DNA of 64,000 bases from CAWBYL01 sp963793025 (GTDB lineage Bacteria > Actinomycetota > Acidimicrobiia > Acidimicrobiales > Acidimicrobilacustridaceae), in contig CAWBYL010000006.1 of the NCBI GenBank assembly GCA_963793025.1, positions 1,488,001 through 1,552,000 on the forward strand, in the 5' to 3' direction. Below the pieces are notes generated by a model. It was not told the origin of the DNA. It did no database searches and was given only the letters and a program-made list of their open reading frames with translations. Made by a program: the position numbers and the translations under genes. Positions 49,628 to 59,688 of this stretch are shown in pieces. Within the stretch, counting starts at the first letter, position 1. Every line of letters starts with the position of its first letter.

Positions 49628-51391
49628 GTGGCGCACGGTACGGCGGGAAGCGGCCGGGCGGACGACAGCGACGGCGACCCGGCTGGTCCAGCGGACGCCG
49701 GCACGATTGCCCGCCTCGAGCAACAACTGCGACTCCTCGCGGAGAACATCCCGGACATGATCTTCCGGTACGAGCTGGTGCCCGAGCGGCGCTACGCCTA
49801 CGTGAGCCCGGCGTGCACGGCGATCTCCGGCTACACCCCCGAGGAGCACTACGGAAACCCCGAGCTGCTCCACGAGATCGTGCATCCCGAGGACCGAGCC
49901 ATCCTGGCCGACACCCTGGTGCCCCGCGCCCACGGGGAACAGGCCGTGACGTTGCGCTGGCTCCACAAGGACGGATGGGTGGTGCACGTCGAGCAGACGT
50001 TCCACCTCGAACAGGCCAGCGAGGACGACGTGGTGGCCATCGAGGGGGTCGTCCGCAACGTCACCGAGCGAACGCGGGAGCGCCAGCTGCTCGAGTACGA
50101 GGCCCGACGCGATCCGGTCACCCTCCTGGCCAGCGCCCACCTGCTCGAGGAACGCCTGGCGACCCAGCTGACCGATCCCGATCGCCCGACGATGGTGGTG
50201 GTCGCGGTACGGCTGCAGCGGTTCACCACCATCGCCGACCATGTCGGGACGGCCGAGGCCCGATCCCTCCTGCGGGCCGCTGGCGCCCGACTGGTCGGGG
50301 CACTGCCGGACGGAGTCATGGTGGCGGGCACGGGCTCCGGTCTGTTCTGGCTCCTCGTCGTCGAGCAGACCCCGGGAGAGAGCAACCGGTACGTCGAGTC
50401 GGTCGCCGGTGCGTTCGACGAGCCACTGGTGAGTGCCGACGGGCACGACACCTACCTCGAGGTGAGCGTCGGGGCGCGCCGCGTGGAGCCGGCCGAGGAC
50501 TGCACCGTCGACACCGTCCTGGGAGACACCACCGCGGCGTTGCGCACGCTCGCCGGCGGCGACGTGCGGGCCTCCGCCCGCTGGTTCGATCCGGCCCTCC
50601 GGAAGGCGATCGCCGAGCGCCTCGATCTCGAGCACGACCTGCGGGAGGCCGTGCGGGCCGGCGAGATCGGAGTGGCGTACCAGCCCCAGGTGGACATGCG
50701 GACCGGGTTCATCCTCGGTTTCGAGGCCCTGGCCCGCTGGAACCGGCACGGGTTCGGTCCCGTGGGCCCGGACGTGTTCGCCGCGGTGGCCGAGGACATC
50801 GGGCTCATCGCCGATCTCGACGATCACGTCCTCTTCGCCGCCGCCCGCCAACTGGCCCGCTGGCGGGCGGCCGGGCTGGTGTCCGATCAGCGGGTGTCGG
50901 TGAACCTGTCGCGGCGTCAGCTGGGCCTCCCCGACCTGGCCGTCTCGCTGTTGGAGATCACCGCGGCGGTGAACCTCCCCCCCGAGGGGTTCACCGTCGA
51001 GGTCACCGAGACGGGAGTCACCGACGCCGGTGACCGGGCCGGCGAGCAGCTCCACCACCTGGCCGAACGCGGCGTGCGGATCAGCATCGACGACTTCGGA
51101 ACCGGCTACTCGTCCCTCAGTGCGCTGCGCGAGCTCCCCGTCCACGAGCTGAAGGTCGACCGCAGCTTCGTGAGCGGCCTCAGCCAGGACTCGGTGGACG
51201 GCGCCATCTGCTCCGCGGTGGTCGGCCTGGCCCGGGGTCTGGGCTTGGACCTCGTCGCCGAGGGGGTCGAGACCCGGCGCCAGGCCGACGCCCTCATCGA
51301 GCTCGGTTGCCCGGTCGGGCAGGGCTACCTCTTCGGTCGGCCGGTGCCTGCCGAAGCGGTGCCGGCGCTGATCGCCCGCGCCCCGCGCTGA
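49628..51391 (+). CDS. PAS / degenerate GGDEF / EAL cyclic-di-GMP phosphodiesterase-like protein
   Basis: A 587-residue cytoplasmic protein. A PAS domain (about 30-150: ENIPDMIFRYELVPERRYAYVSPA) is followed by a GGDEF-like domain whose signature is lost (GTGSGLFWLL in its place) and an EAL domain (about 335-580). The EAL domain keeps FEALARW, VNLSRRQL, EVTETG, IDDFGTGYSSL, KVDRSFV and AEGVET, so phosphodiesterase activity is likely. GTG at 49628 is chosen because TACGGT (49616-49621) lies 6 bases upstream. A longer frame reaches 49553. The gap from tRNA-Gln holds no gene. Confidence 0.88.
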   Translation: MAHGTAGSGRADDSDGDPAGPADAGTIARLEQQLRLLAENIPDMIFRYELVPERRYAYVSPACTAISGYTPEEHYGNPELLHEIVHPEDRAILADTLVPRAHGEQAVTLRWLHKDGWVVHVEQTFHLEQASEDDVVAIEGVVRNVTERTRERQLLEYEARRDPVTLLASAHLLEERLATQLTDPDRPTMVVVAVRLQRFTTIADHVGTAEARSLLRAAGARLVGALPDGVMVAGTGSGLFWLLVVEQTPGESNRYVESVAGAFDEPLVSADGHDTYLEVSVGARRVEPAEDCTVDTVLGDTTAALRTLAGGDVRASARWFDPALRKAIAERLDLEHDLREAVRAGEIGVAYQPQVDMRTGFILGFEALARWNRHGFGPVGPDVFAAVAEDIGLIADLDDHVLFAAARQLARWRAAGLVSDQRVSVNLSRRQLGLPDLAVSLLEITAAVNLPPEGFTVEVTETGVTDAGDRAGEQLHHLAERGVRISIDDFGTGYSSLSALRELPVHELKVDRSFVSGLSQDSVDGAICSAVVGLARGLGLDLVAEGVETRRQADALIELGCPVGQGYLFGRPVPAEAVPALIARAPR

Positions 51392-51452
51392 GCGGCGCCG
51401 TCGGCTCCTTGGACAGTGGCGGCGGAGACGGCCGTCCGTAGGCTGGCCGGTC

Positions 51453-52433
51453 ATGGACGACGACACACGAATGCCTCTACGCCGGCTGGGCCGCTCCGGG
51501 CTCCAGGTGAGCGCCCTGTCCTTCGGCTCCTGGGTCACGTTCGGCAGCCAGGTCGACGTCGGGCTGGCCAAGGACTGCCTCAGCGCCGCCCACGACGGTG
51601 GCGTGAACTTCTTCGACAACGCCGAGTCCTACGCCGGCGGCGAGTCGGAGTCGATCATGGGTCGGGCCATCGCCGACCTGGGCTGGCCCCGGTGGTCCTA
51701 CGTCATCTCGACCAAGCTCTACTGGGGCATCCACGACGCCCCCAACATGCGCAACACGCTGAACCGCAAGTACCTCCTGCAGGCCATGGAGGGCAGCCTC
51801 GACCGTCTCGGCCTCGACTTCGTCGACCTCGTCTACTGCCACCGGAGCGATCCGGAGACCCCGATCGAGGAGACGGTGTGGGCCATGCACGACCTCGTGG
51901 AGCGAGGTCAGGCCCTCTACTGGGGTACCTCCGAGTGGTCGGCGGCCGACATCCGGGCCGCGTGGGAGATCGCCGAGCGCCACCACCTGCGTGCCCCGGT
52001 GGTCGAGCAGCCGCAGTACAACCTGTTCGAGCGAGGGCGGGTGGAGGTCGAGTACAGCCGTCTCTACGACGACATCGGCCTCGGGCTCACCACGTGGAGC
52101 CCGCTTGCTTCGGGCTTGCTCACCGGCAAGTACCTCGAGGGGATCCCCGAGGGGAGTCGGGCCAGCCTCCCGGGCTACGAGTGGCTCGAGTCGATGCTCA
52201 CCGACCCCGACCGCAACGAGAAGGTCCGACGCCTTCGGGTCATCGCCGACGAGATGGAGTGCACCCTCTCGCAGCTCGCCATCGCCTGGTGCGCGGTCAA
52301 CCCCGACGTGTCGAGCGTGATCACCGGCGCCAGCCGGGTGGAGCAGGTCGAGGAGAACCTCGGCGCCCTCGACGTGCTCGGCGCTCTCGACTCCGAGCTT
52401 CTCGACCGCATCGACGACGTGTTCGCCTCGTGA
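51453..52433 (+). CDS. Aldo/keto reductase, potassium-channel beta-subunit-like
   Basis: A 326-residue aldo/keto reductase similar to the YghZ/Kv-beta group. Tetrad residues: Asp and Tyr in FFDNAESYAGGESE, Lys in STKLYWG and His in VYCHRSD. The C-terminal cofactor loop (SSVITGASRVEQVEENL) is intact. TAGGCT at 51439-51444, 8 bases before the ATG, and no Shine-Dalgarno sequence suggest a leaderless mRNA. Its stop overlaps the LOG gene by 4 bases. Confidence 0.88.
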   Translation: MDDDTRMPLRRLGRSGLQVSALSFGSWVTFGSQVDVGLAKDCLSAAHDGGVNFFDNAESYAGGESESIMGRAIADLGWPRWSYVISTKLYWGIHDAPNMRNTLNRKYLLQAMEGSLDRLGLDFVDLVYCHRSDPETPIEETVWAMHDLVERGQALYWGTSEWSAADIRAAWEIAERHHLRAPVVEQPQYNLFERGRVEVEYSRLYDDIGLGLTTWSPLASGLLTGKYLEGIPEGSRASLPGYEWLESMLTDPDRNEKVRRLRVIADEMECTLSQLAIAWCAVNPDVSSVITGASRVEQVEENLGALDVLGALDSELLDRIDDVFAS

Positions 52434-53017
52434 CCATCCGGTCGTTGTGCGTCTACTGCGGATCGTCGATGGGCCGCGACCCGAGCCATCGGGCCGATGC
52501 CGAGCGGCTCGGGCAGATCCTCGGTGAGCGCGGGATCCGGCTGGTGTACGGCGGCGGCGCCGTCGGTCTCATGGGTGTGGTGGCCGACAACGTGGTGGCC
52601 ACCGGCGGCGAGGTGATCGGTGTCATCCCCAAGGGCCTGTTCTCTCGGGAGGTGCCCCACGGCGGGCTCACCGAGCTCGTCGAGGTGGGTTCGATGCACG
52701 AGCGCAAGCACCGCATGTTCGAGGAGGCCGACGCCTTCGTGGCCCTCCCGGGCGGGCTGGGCACGCTCGAGGAGCTGGCCGAGATCACCACCTGGGCCCA
52801 GCTGGGCATTCACGACAAGCCCATCGGGGTGCTCGACCGCGACGGCTTCTGGAGGCCGATGCTGGAGTTCCTCGATCGCGCCGTGGACTCCGGGTTCCTC
52901 CGTCCCGCCAACCGGGGCCTCATCGTGCGCATCGACTCGGCCGACGCCGTGGTGCCCACGCTCGAAGGCCATCGGGTGCCCCCCAACCCGGCCCTGCTCG
53001 AGGCTGACGAGGCCTGA
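52430..53017 (+). CDS. LOG-family protein (TIGR00730 type)
   Basis: A 195-residue Rossmann-like protein. The defining motif PGGxGTxxE is present (ALPGGLGTLEELAE), with the N-terminal CVYCGSSMGRDP and VYGGGAVGLMG segments. Relatives are cytokinin riboside 5-prime-monophosphate phosphoribohydrolases or nucleotide hydrolases. In free-living bacteria the physiological substrate is usually undetermined. GTG start inside the aldo/keto reductase stop. Confidence 0.92.
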   Translation: MTIRSLCVYCGSSMGRDPSHRADAERLGQILGERGIRLVYGGGAVGLMGVVADNVVATGGEVIGVIPKGLFSREVPHGGLTELVEVGSMHERKHRMFEEADAFVALPGGLGTLEELAEITTWAQLGIHDKPIGVLDRDGFWRPMLEFLDRAVDSGFLRPANRGLIVRIDSADAVVPTLEGHRVPPNPALLEADEA

Positions 53018-53107
53018 CCGTCGGGAGCTCCACCCGTCGTCGTTGTCCGCTGGCTCGACCGCGGGCAGACTGCGACGGCGATCAACGATCCCGGGGGGAG
53101 TCGACTC

Positions 53108-54034
53108 ATGTCCGACACAGGTGGCGCCGAGGCGCACCCGCGGCTGGCGGGCCGCGCGGCGCTGGTGACCGGCGCGGGGAACGGGATCGGGCAGGCGTGC
53201 GCGGAGGCGCTGGCCGCCCACGGAGCGTCGGTGGTCGTCAACGACCTGGGCACCGACGAGTACGCCAGCGGGGTCAGCTCCGACGCCGCCGACTCGACCG
53301 TCGACGGCATCCGCACGGCCGGCGGTACCGCCGTCGCCAACTACGACTCGGTGGCCGACGCCGACGGCTGCGCCCGCGCCGTGCAGACGGCGGTCGACGA
53401 GTTCGGTCAGCTCGACATCGTGGTGGGCTGCGCCGGGGCGATCATCGACGGCACCCTGGCCGCCGACGACGAGACCTACCTGAGGTTCATGGCCCTGTTC
53501 CTCCACCAGAAGTTCTGGCTGGCCCGGGCCGCCCTGCCCGGGATGCTGGAGCGCGGGTGGGGTCGGATCATCACCACCACCTCGCACGGAGCCACCGGGC
53601 TGCTCGGTCAACCCACCTTCGCCGCGGCCATGGGCGGGGTGATCTCCATGACGCGCGCGATCGCTTTCGAGCACGCCGGCTCCGGGGTGACGGCCAACTG
53701 CCTCTCGCCCGGTGGGGCGACCCGGCTGCACGCCGTGAGCCGGCCCATGTTCGAACAGCTCCGCGCCGACGAGCTCATCTCCGAAGAGGAGTGGGACGAC
53801 TACGTGAACACTCCGCCCCCGGCCTACGTGGCGCCGATCGTGGCCTGGTTGTGCACCGATCGGGGCGACGGGGTCACCGGTCAGGTCTTCCATGCCATGG
53901 GGGGCGAGGTCGGCGTCTGGAACCGCTACGAGGTCGACCGTCTGATCTACCGGGGCGACCACCGCACCAGTCCGCCCTGGACCATGGAGGAGCTCGACCG
54001 CCACGTGCCCAAGGTGCTCTTGGCCGATCAGTGA
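53108..54034 (+). CDS. SDR-family protein lacking the catalytic Tyr and Lys
   Basis: A 308-residue protein with a normal SDR cofactor motif (LVTGAGNGIGQACAEAL), VNDLGT and a CAGAI version of NNAG. It aligns with hydroxyacyl-CoA-type SDRs in TTSHGATGLLGQPT, but the usual Tyr-x-x-x-Lys reads Phe-Ala-Ala-Ala-Met (FAAAMGG, bases about 53617-53637). NAD(P) binding is likely kept while standard reductase chemistry is not. ATG after GGGGGGAG. Converges on the phaC-like gene. Confidence 0.8.
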   Translation: MSDTGGAEAHPRLAGRAALVTGAGNGIGQACAEALAAHGASVVVNDLGTDEYASGVSSDAADSTVDGIRTAGGTAVANYDSVADADGCARAVQTAVDEFGQLDIVVGCAGAIIDGTLAADDETYLRFMALFLHQKFWLARAALPGMLERGWGRIITTTSHGATGLLGQPTFAAAMGGVISMTRAIAFEHAGSGVTANCLSPGGATRLHAVSRPMFEQLRADELISEEEWDDYVNTPPPAYVAPIVAWLCTDRGDGVTGQVFHAMGGEVGVWNRYEVDRLIYRGDHRTSPPWTMEELDRHVPKVLLADQ

Positions 54035-54038
54035 GCGG

Positions 54039-54058
54039 ACGCTCTCAACGAGAGGCGT
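54039..54058. terminator. Small hairpin between convergent SDR and phaC-like genes
   Basis: CTCTC (54042-54046) pairs with GAGAG (54050-54054), extended by three pairs across a bulged G (54039-54041 with 54056-54058). It overlaps the phaC-like stop codon. Confidence 0.4.
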
Positions 54059-55766
54059 TGCGGACGTAGCGGCCCGGGGCGTCACCGAGGGGCGGGTGGT
54101 CTTCCGAGCCGAGCTCCTCGGGCCGGTCCCGCAGGTCGCCGCCGCGCTCGTCCATCCACCGGGCCCAGTCCTCCCACCACGTCTCGTGGTGCAGCTCGGC
54201 GCCTTCGCGCCACTCCTCGGGCCCGCTCGAACCGGCGCGCTCGTTGGTCCAGTAGCGGGCCTTGGCGCTGGGAGGGTTGACGATCCCGGCGATGTGGCCC
54301 GACGTGCTCAGCACGAAGCGGGTGGGGCCTCCGAGCATCTGGCTGGTCTTGTGGGCCGAGCTCCACGGGACGATGTGGTCGTCCACCGCGCCCAGCACGT
54401 AGGCATCCACGTGGGCGGCCCCGGGGTCGAGCTTGTAGCCGTCGACCTCGAACTCCCCTCGTGAGAACTGGTTCTCCAGGTAGAACGACCGGAGGTACTG
54501 CGAGTGCATGCGGGCCGGCATCCTCGTGCTGTCGGCGTTCCAGGCGAGCAGGTCGAACGCCGGAGGGCTGTCGCCCAGCAGCCAGTTGCTGGCCACGTAG
54601 GAGAAGATCAGGTCCCGGGCCCGCAGGGTGTCGAAGGTGCGCGACATCTCCTTGGCGTCGAGATAGCCCTTGGCCTCCATGCGCCGTTCGATCCCGCTGA
54701 CCGTCGAATCGTCCAGGAGGACGCCGAGCAGCCCCGGCTCGGAGAAGTCGGTGTGGGTGTTGAGGAAGGTCGCCGACTGCACCGGGTCGTCGCCCATCTG
54801 GGCGGCGTAGGCCAGCCCGATCGCCGTCAGCGTGCCCCCGAGGCAGGCCGAGACGGTGTTGACCTTCTCGGCCCCGGTGATGGCGCGAACCACGTCGATG
54901 GCCTGGAACAGGCCGTCTCGCAGGTAGTCGTCGAAGCCGAGGTCCCGCATGGAGCGGTCGGGGTTGCGGAAGCTGATGGCGAACGACGCCTGGCCGTGGC
55001 GCACCGCCCACTCGATCAGGCTGCGCCCTGGTGCCAGATCCATGATGTAGTACTTGTTGATCCACGGCGGGCAGAACACCAGGGGAATCTCCCGGACCTG
55101 TTCGGTCTGGGGCTCGTACTGCAGGACCTCGATCAGCTCGTTGCGGTAGACGACGCGCCCGGGCGTGGCCGCCATGTTGACCCCGAGCTCGAAGCTCGAG
55201 GTGTCCACCTGGGCCGGCCACCCTTCGTTGCGAACGATGTCGTGCACCATGTTGCGGGCGCCCCGGATGACGCTCTTGCCCCCGGTGTCGAAGGCGCGCC
55301 GCACGGCGGCGGGGTTTCCGAGGAGGGTGTTGGTCGGCGACATCGCGGCGTCGAGGAACTGAGCGGCGAAGTTCGCCTTCTTGGCGGTGTCGGCGGACAC
55401 CTTGGCGATGGTCAGGAGCTCCTCGACGGTTCGCACCGCGAGCAGGTGCTCCTGAGCGAGGAGGAAGTAGGCGGGGTTCTGCTGGAAGGCCAGGTCGTCG
55501 AAGCGCCGGTCGCCCTTGGTGGGCCGGGCCGGGCCCTCTCGCTCCATACCCACCAGACGGGCAGCGGCGGCCACGCCGGCCAGCGCCGATCGCTCGCCGA
55601 AGCGCAACCCGATCCGGGTGGCCCGCACCGGCGCCAGCACGGTCGACCCCAGGGCCAACGTCAGGCTCCTGAACAGCGCCGCCGGGTCGGCTTTCGCGAT
55701 GGGGACCTCGGCCGCTCCGGGGCGGGGGAGGAACTGGTCCTCGGCGTCCGGCTCCTCGTCTGCCAT
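54045..55766 (-). CDS. phaC: Poly(3-hydroxyalkanoate) synthase-like protein
   Basis: A 573-residue alpha/beta-hydrolase-fold PHA synthase (class I size). The N-terminal domain has DRRFDDLAFQQNPAYFLLAQ. The lipase-like box with the catalytic Cys is SACLGGTL. The catalytic Asp is in GAVDDHIVPW and the His in STSGHIAGIVNPP. Such enzymes polymerise hydroxyacyl-CoAs into storage granules. No phaA, phaB, phasin or depolymerase gene is adjacent. ATG at 55766 with GGGAG upstream. Confidence 0.88.
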   Translation of the reverse strand: MADEEPDAEDQFLPRPGAAEVPIAKADPAALFRSLTLALGSTVLAPVRATRIGLRFGERSALAGVAAAARLVGMEREGPARPTKGDRRFDDLAFQQNPAYFLLAQEHLLAVRTVEELLTIAKVSADTAKKANFAAQFLDAAMSPTNTLLGNPAAVRRAFDTGGKSVIRGARNMVHDIVRNEGWPAQVDTSSFELGVNMAATPGRVVYRNELIEVLQYEPQTEQVREIPLVFCPPWINKYYIMDLAPGRSLIEWAVRHGQASFAISFRNPDRSMRDLGFDDYLRDGLFQAIDVVRAITGAEKVNTVSACLGGTLTAIGLAYAAQMGDDPVQSATFLNTHTDFSEPGLLGVLLDDSTVSGIERRMEAKGYLDAKEMSRTFDTLRARDLIFSYVASNWLLGDSPPAFDLLAWNADSTRMPARMHSQYLRSFYLENQFSRGEFEVDGYKLDPGAAHVDAYVLGAVDDHIVPWSSAHKTSQMLGGPTRFVLSTSGHIAGIVNPPSAKARYWTNERAGSSGPEEWREGAELHHETWWEDWARWMDERGGDLRDRPEELGSEDHPPLGDAPGRYVRNASR

Positions 55767-55982
55767 CGCTGCTCCCTTCGCTGCGCCCGGCCCGGTCGGG
55801 CTCCCGTGCGGCGGTCCGGGAGGACCTCTGACCGGGCGTCGTGGTCGATGACCGCGAGCGCTCCGTGCGTGGTGTGATGTCCGTCACACTTGCGGGGCGG
55901 CGGGAGCGTGTCAATGACGGTTCGGTGTCGTTCGGACCCGTCCGATGGGGGACGGGCGCGATCGGCGGGCGACAATCGGGGG

Positions 55983-57224
55983 ATGGAGCACTGCGACGTC
56001 GCCGTGATCGGAGCGGGCCCCGCCGGAGCGGCTGCGGCCACCTGGGCCGCTCGGTTCGGGGCGCGTGTCGTGCTGTTCGAGAAGGCGGCCCGCGGCCGGG
56101 ACAAGTCCTGCGGCGACGGCCTCACGCCGCGGGCGGTGGCCGAGCTGCGCCGCCTGGGCCTCGACATCGACCGCTTCCATCGCATCGACGGGCTTCGCGT
56201 CCAGGCGGGTCGGACGGTGCGGGAGGTGCGCTGGCCCGACGGCGCCTTTCCGCCGGTGGGCGCGGTGGCCCCCCGAGCCGAGTTCGACGCCATGGTGATG
56301 CAGGCGGCGGTCGAGGCCGGAGCCGACCTGCGCGAGCACGAGGCGGCCGAGCCGGTCCTCGACGGCGATCGGGTCGTGGGCGTCCGGGCGGGATCGGCCT
56401 CGGTGCGGGCCGATCTGGTGGTGGTGGCCTCCGGTGCCGGTTCGGCCGCCGCGCGACTCCTCGGCGCCACGCGCGTCCCCACGTCGCCGTTCGGTCTGGC
56501 CATCCGGGCCTACGCGCCGTCCCCCGAGGCCGACGACCGCTACATGGAGGCCTGTCTCACCGTCGAGGGCCCCGACGGCTCCCTGATCCCCGGCTACGGG
56601 TGGGTCTTCCCTGCGGGCGACGGCCTGGTGAACATCGGGGTCGGCGCCCTGTCGACCATGCGGAACTTCTCGCAGCTCAACCTGAACACCATGCTCGATG
56701 CCTACACCGCCCAGGTCGGACGAACGTGGGGTCTGGGTTCGTTCACCGACCGGCCCCGCGCCTGGCGCCTGCCCATGCACGTCGAGCGCCGCAGCGGACC
56801 GGGCTGGGTCGCAGTGGGCGACGCCGCCGGGCTGGTCAACCCGTTCAACGGCGAGGGCATCGACTACGCCCTCGAATCGGGTCGCCATGCCGCCGAGCTG
56901 TTCCGCGCCGAGCCCGGCATCGCCCCCGCGGCCTACCAGGCCCTGCTGGCCCGGGAGTACGACCCGTTCTTCGCCACCGCTCGGCGCTTCGCCTGGGTGA
57001 TCGGTCGCCCTCGACTGCTCCGGGCCCTCCTCGGCGTCGCTCTCTCGACGGAGTTCACCATGGAGTTGGTGCTCGACATCATGGCCAACCTGATCGACCG
57101 GGAGCACCCGGGTCTGGCCGGTCGACTCCTCGACGGCGGCGGACGGGCGTTGGCCCTGGCCGACCCCGTGTTGACCCGGGAACGGCGCCCGGGTGTCGTC
57201 GTTGCCGGGACCGCGGCGCGGTGA
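55983..57224 (+). CDS. Geranylgeranyl reductase-family FAD oxidoreductase (MenJ-like)
   Basis: A 413-residue flavoprotein. The N-terminal dinucleotide motif is VAVIGAGPAGAAAATWAA, the substrate/FAD loop is KSCGDGLTPRAV, and the second FAD motif is GDAAGLVNPFNGEGIDYALESG. The family reduces isoprenoid chains. The actinobacterial relative MenJ partly saturates menaquinone, which fits an actinobacterium, but the exact substrate is inferred. ATG at 55983. Upstream 55767-55982 holds no clear gene, only the divergent promoters. Confidence 0.85.
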   Translation: MEHCDVAVIGAGPAGAAAATWAARFGARVVLFEKAARGRDKSCGDGLTPRAVAELRRLGLDIDRFHRIDGLRVQAGRTVREVRWPDGAFPPVGAVAPRAEFDAMVMQAAVEAGADLREHEAAEPVLDGDRVVGVRAGSASVRADLVVVASGAGSAAARLLGATRVPTSPFGLAIRAYAPSPEADDRYMEACLTVEGPDGSLIPGYGWVFPAGDGLVNIGVGALSTMRNFSQLNLNTMLDAYTAQVGRTWGLGSFTDRPRAWRLPMHVERRSGPGWVAVGDAAGLVNPFNGEGIDYALESGRHAAELFRAEPGIAPAAYQALLAREYDPFFATARRFAWVIGRPRLLRALLGVALSTEFTMELVLDIMANLIDREHPGLAGRLLDGGGRALALADPVLTRERRPGVVVAGTAAR

Positions 57225-57321
57225 ACAGAGGCTGAACCTTCGTTCCCATCCACGACCCGGCGGGTAGGTCGTGGATACCGTCGCCGGGAGCCCGGAACCG
57301 GGCGGCAGGAGGGGTGACGCC

Positions 57322-59686
57322 ATGGCCACGGCAACGACCGACGAGGATCTCGCCGCCATCGACGCCTACTGGCGGGCGGCGAACTACCTCACCGTCGGGC
57401 AGATCTACCTCCAGGACAACCCCCTGCTGGCCGAGCCCCTCAGGCCGGCTCACATCAAGCCCCGCCTCCTCGGGCACTGGGGGACCTCGCCGGGGCTCAA
57501 CCTCCTCTATGCCCACCTCAACCGGGTCATCAGGGAGCGGGACATCGAGGTGCTGTTCGTGTGCGGGCCGGGTCACGGCGGGCCGGCGGTGGTGGCCAAC
57601 GTGTACCTCGAGGGCACCTACTCGGAGGTCTATCCCGAGGTGGCGCGCGAGCACCGAGGGGATCCATCACCTGTTCCGCCAGTTCTCGACGCCGGGCGGG
57701 ATCCCGAGCCACGTCAGCGTGCCCACCCCGGGCTCGATCCACGAGGGCGGCGAGCTGGGCTACGCCATGGTCCACGCCGTCGGGGCCGCCTTCGACGCCC
57801 CCGACCGGCTGGTGGCCTGCGTGATCGGCGACGGTGAAGCCGAGACCGGCCCCCTCGAGGGATCGTGGAAGGGCATCAAGTTCCTCAACCCCGTCCGCGA
57901 CGGCGCGGTGCTCCCGATCCTGCACCTCAACGAGGCCAAGATCTCCGGCCCCACGGTGCTCGGCCGCACGCCCGATGCCGAGGTGGCGTCGTTCCTCCGT
58001 GGCCACGGCTACGAGCCCCGTTTCGTGGAGGGCCACGATCCAGCCGCCGTCCATCGGGCTCTGGCCGAGGTGCTCGACGACGTGCTCGACGACATCGCCG
58101 AGCGGCAGGCCACCGCCCGGGCCGACGGCGACGGCGCCTTCCGGGCCGGTTGGCCGGCCATCGTGCTGCGGACGCCCAAGGGCTGGACCGGGCCGGCCGA
58201 GGTCGACGGCGTGCCCGTGGAGGGCACCTTCCGGGCCCATCAGGTACCCGTGAGCCAGGTTCGCTCCGATCCGGACCACCTGGCCATCCTCGAGGACTGG
58301 ATGCGCAGCTACCGGCCCGAGGAGCTGTTCGACGCCGAGGGTCGCCTCGTGCCCGAGCTCGCCGGCCTCGCGCCGCGCGGCGACCGGCGGATGGGCGCAG
58401 TGCAGGCGGCCAACGGCGGGTTGTTGCGGGTCGCCCTCGACCTCCCCGATCACATCGCCTACGCCCTGGACGTGGCCGAACCCGGGACCGTGTACGCCGA
58501 GTCCACCCGGGTCCTGGGGGGGTGGCTGCGCGACGTGTTCGTGGCCAACGAGGCGGACGGCAACTTCCGCCTCTTCTGCCCCGACGAGACCAACTCCAAC
58601 CGCCTCGGTGCCGTGTTCGAGGTCGAGAACCGGTGCTGGACGCTTCCGATCCACGACTCCGACGAGAGCCTGGCCCCGGACGGTCGCGTCATGGAGGTGC
58701 TGAGCGAGCACCTCTGTCACGGCTGGCTCGAGGGCTACACCCTGACCGGACGCCACGGCCTGTTCGCCACCTACGAGGCCTTCGCCATGGTGTCGGCCTC
58801 GATGACCGTCCAGCACTCCAAGTGGCTCGACGCCGCCGCCGAGCTCGGATGGCGACGCCCGGTCTCGTCGCTCAACATCTTGTTGACCTCGACGTGTTGG
58901 CGCAACGATCACAACGGGTTCAGCCACCAGGGCCCCGGGCTCATCGACACCGTCATCTCCAAGCGGCCGGGCGTGTCTCGCGTGTACCTCCCGCCCGACG
59001 CCAACTGTCTGCTCACGGTGGCCGACCACTGCCTGCGCTCCATGAGCTACGTGAACCTGATCGTGATCGACAAGCAGCCCCAGCTGCAATGGCTCGACAT
59101 GCGCACCGCCCGGGAGCACTGCACGAGGGGCTACGGCCGATGGTCGTGGGCCGAGACGGCGGGCGCCGAGGATCCGGACGTGGTGCTGGCGTCGGCCGGC
59201 GACGTCGTCACCATGGAGGCGGTGGCGGCGGCCTCGATCCTGCGCCGATTCGTCCCCGAGCTGCGCGTCCGTTTCGTGAACATCGTCGATCTCATGACCC
59301 TGATGCCGGCCGCCGACCACCCCCACGGCATGGGCCAGCTCGAGTTCAGCGAGCTGTTCACGCCTGATCGAGACGTGGTCTTCGCCTTCCACGGCTACCC
59401 ACGCGAGATCCACTTCCTCATCCACGGGCAGGGGGAGACCGATCGCTTCCACGTCCGGGGCTACGAGGAGGAGGGCACCACGACGACCCCGTTCGACATG
59501 GTGGTCCGCAACCGGGTGAGCCGCTACCAACTTTGCCTGGAGGCCGTACGCCGAGCGCGGCGGCGGGTGCCCGGTGTGGAGGAGCTCACCGACCACTGCC
59601 GCTCGATGCTGGCCCGTCACGAGATCTACATCGCCGAGCACCTCGAGGACATGGCCGAGGTCCGGGACTGGACCTGGAGCTCCTGA
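57322..59686 (+). pseudogene. xfp: Phosphoketolase with one frame break
   Basis: Two plus-strand frames encode one phosphoketolase of about 787 residues, normal length. It starts at ATG 57322 (AGGAGGGG upstream) with YWRAANYLTVGQIYLQDNPLL and CGPGHGGPAVVANVYLEGTYSEVYPEV, then switches frame. Removing G57649 restores EVARSTEGIHHLFRQFSTPGGIPSH. The rest is intact: TPP motif GDGEAETGPLEGSWKGIKFLN, and ETNSNRLGAVF. It splits xylulose-5-phosphate or fructose-6-phosphate to acetyl phosphate, which ackA, 2 bases downstream, turns into acetate and ATP. Confidence 0.88.
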
Positions 59687-59688
59687 TC

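Noticed and set aside
57640..57660. Programmed ribosomal frameshift in xfp
   Set aside because: There is no slippery heptamer, stalling stop codon or downstream structure. A single extra base explains the break more simply.
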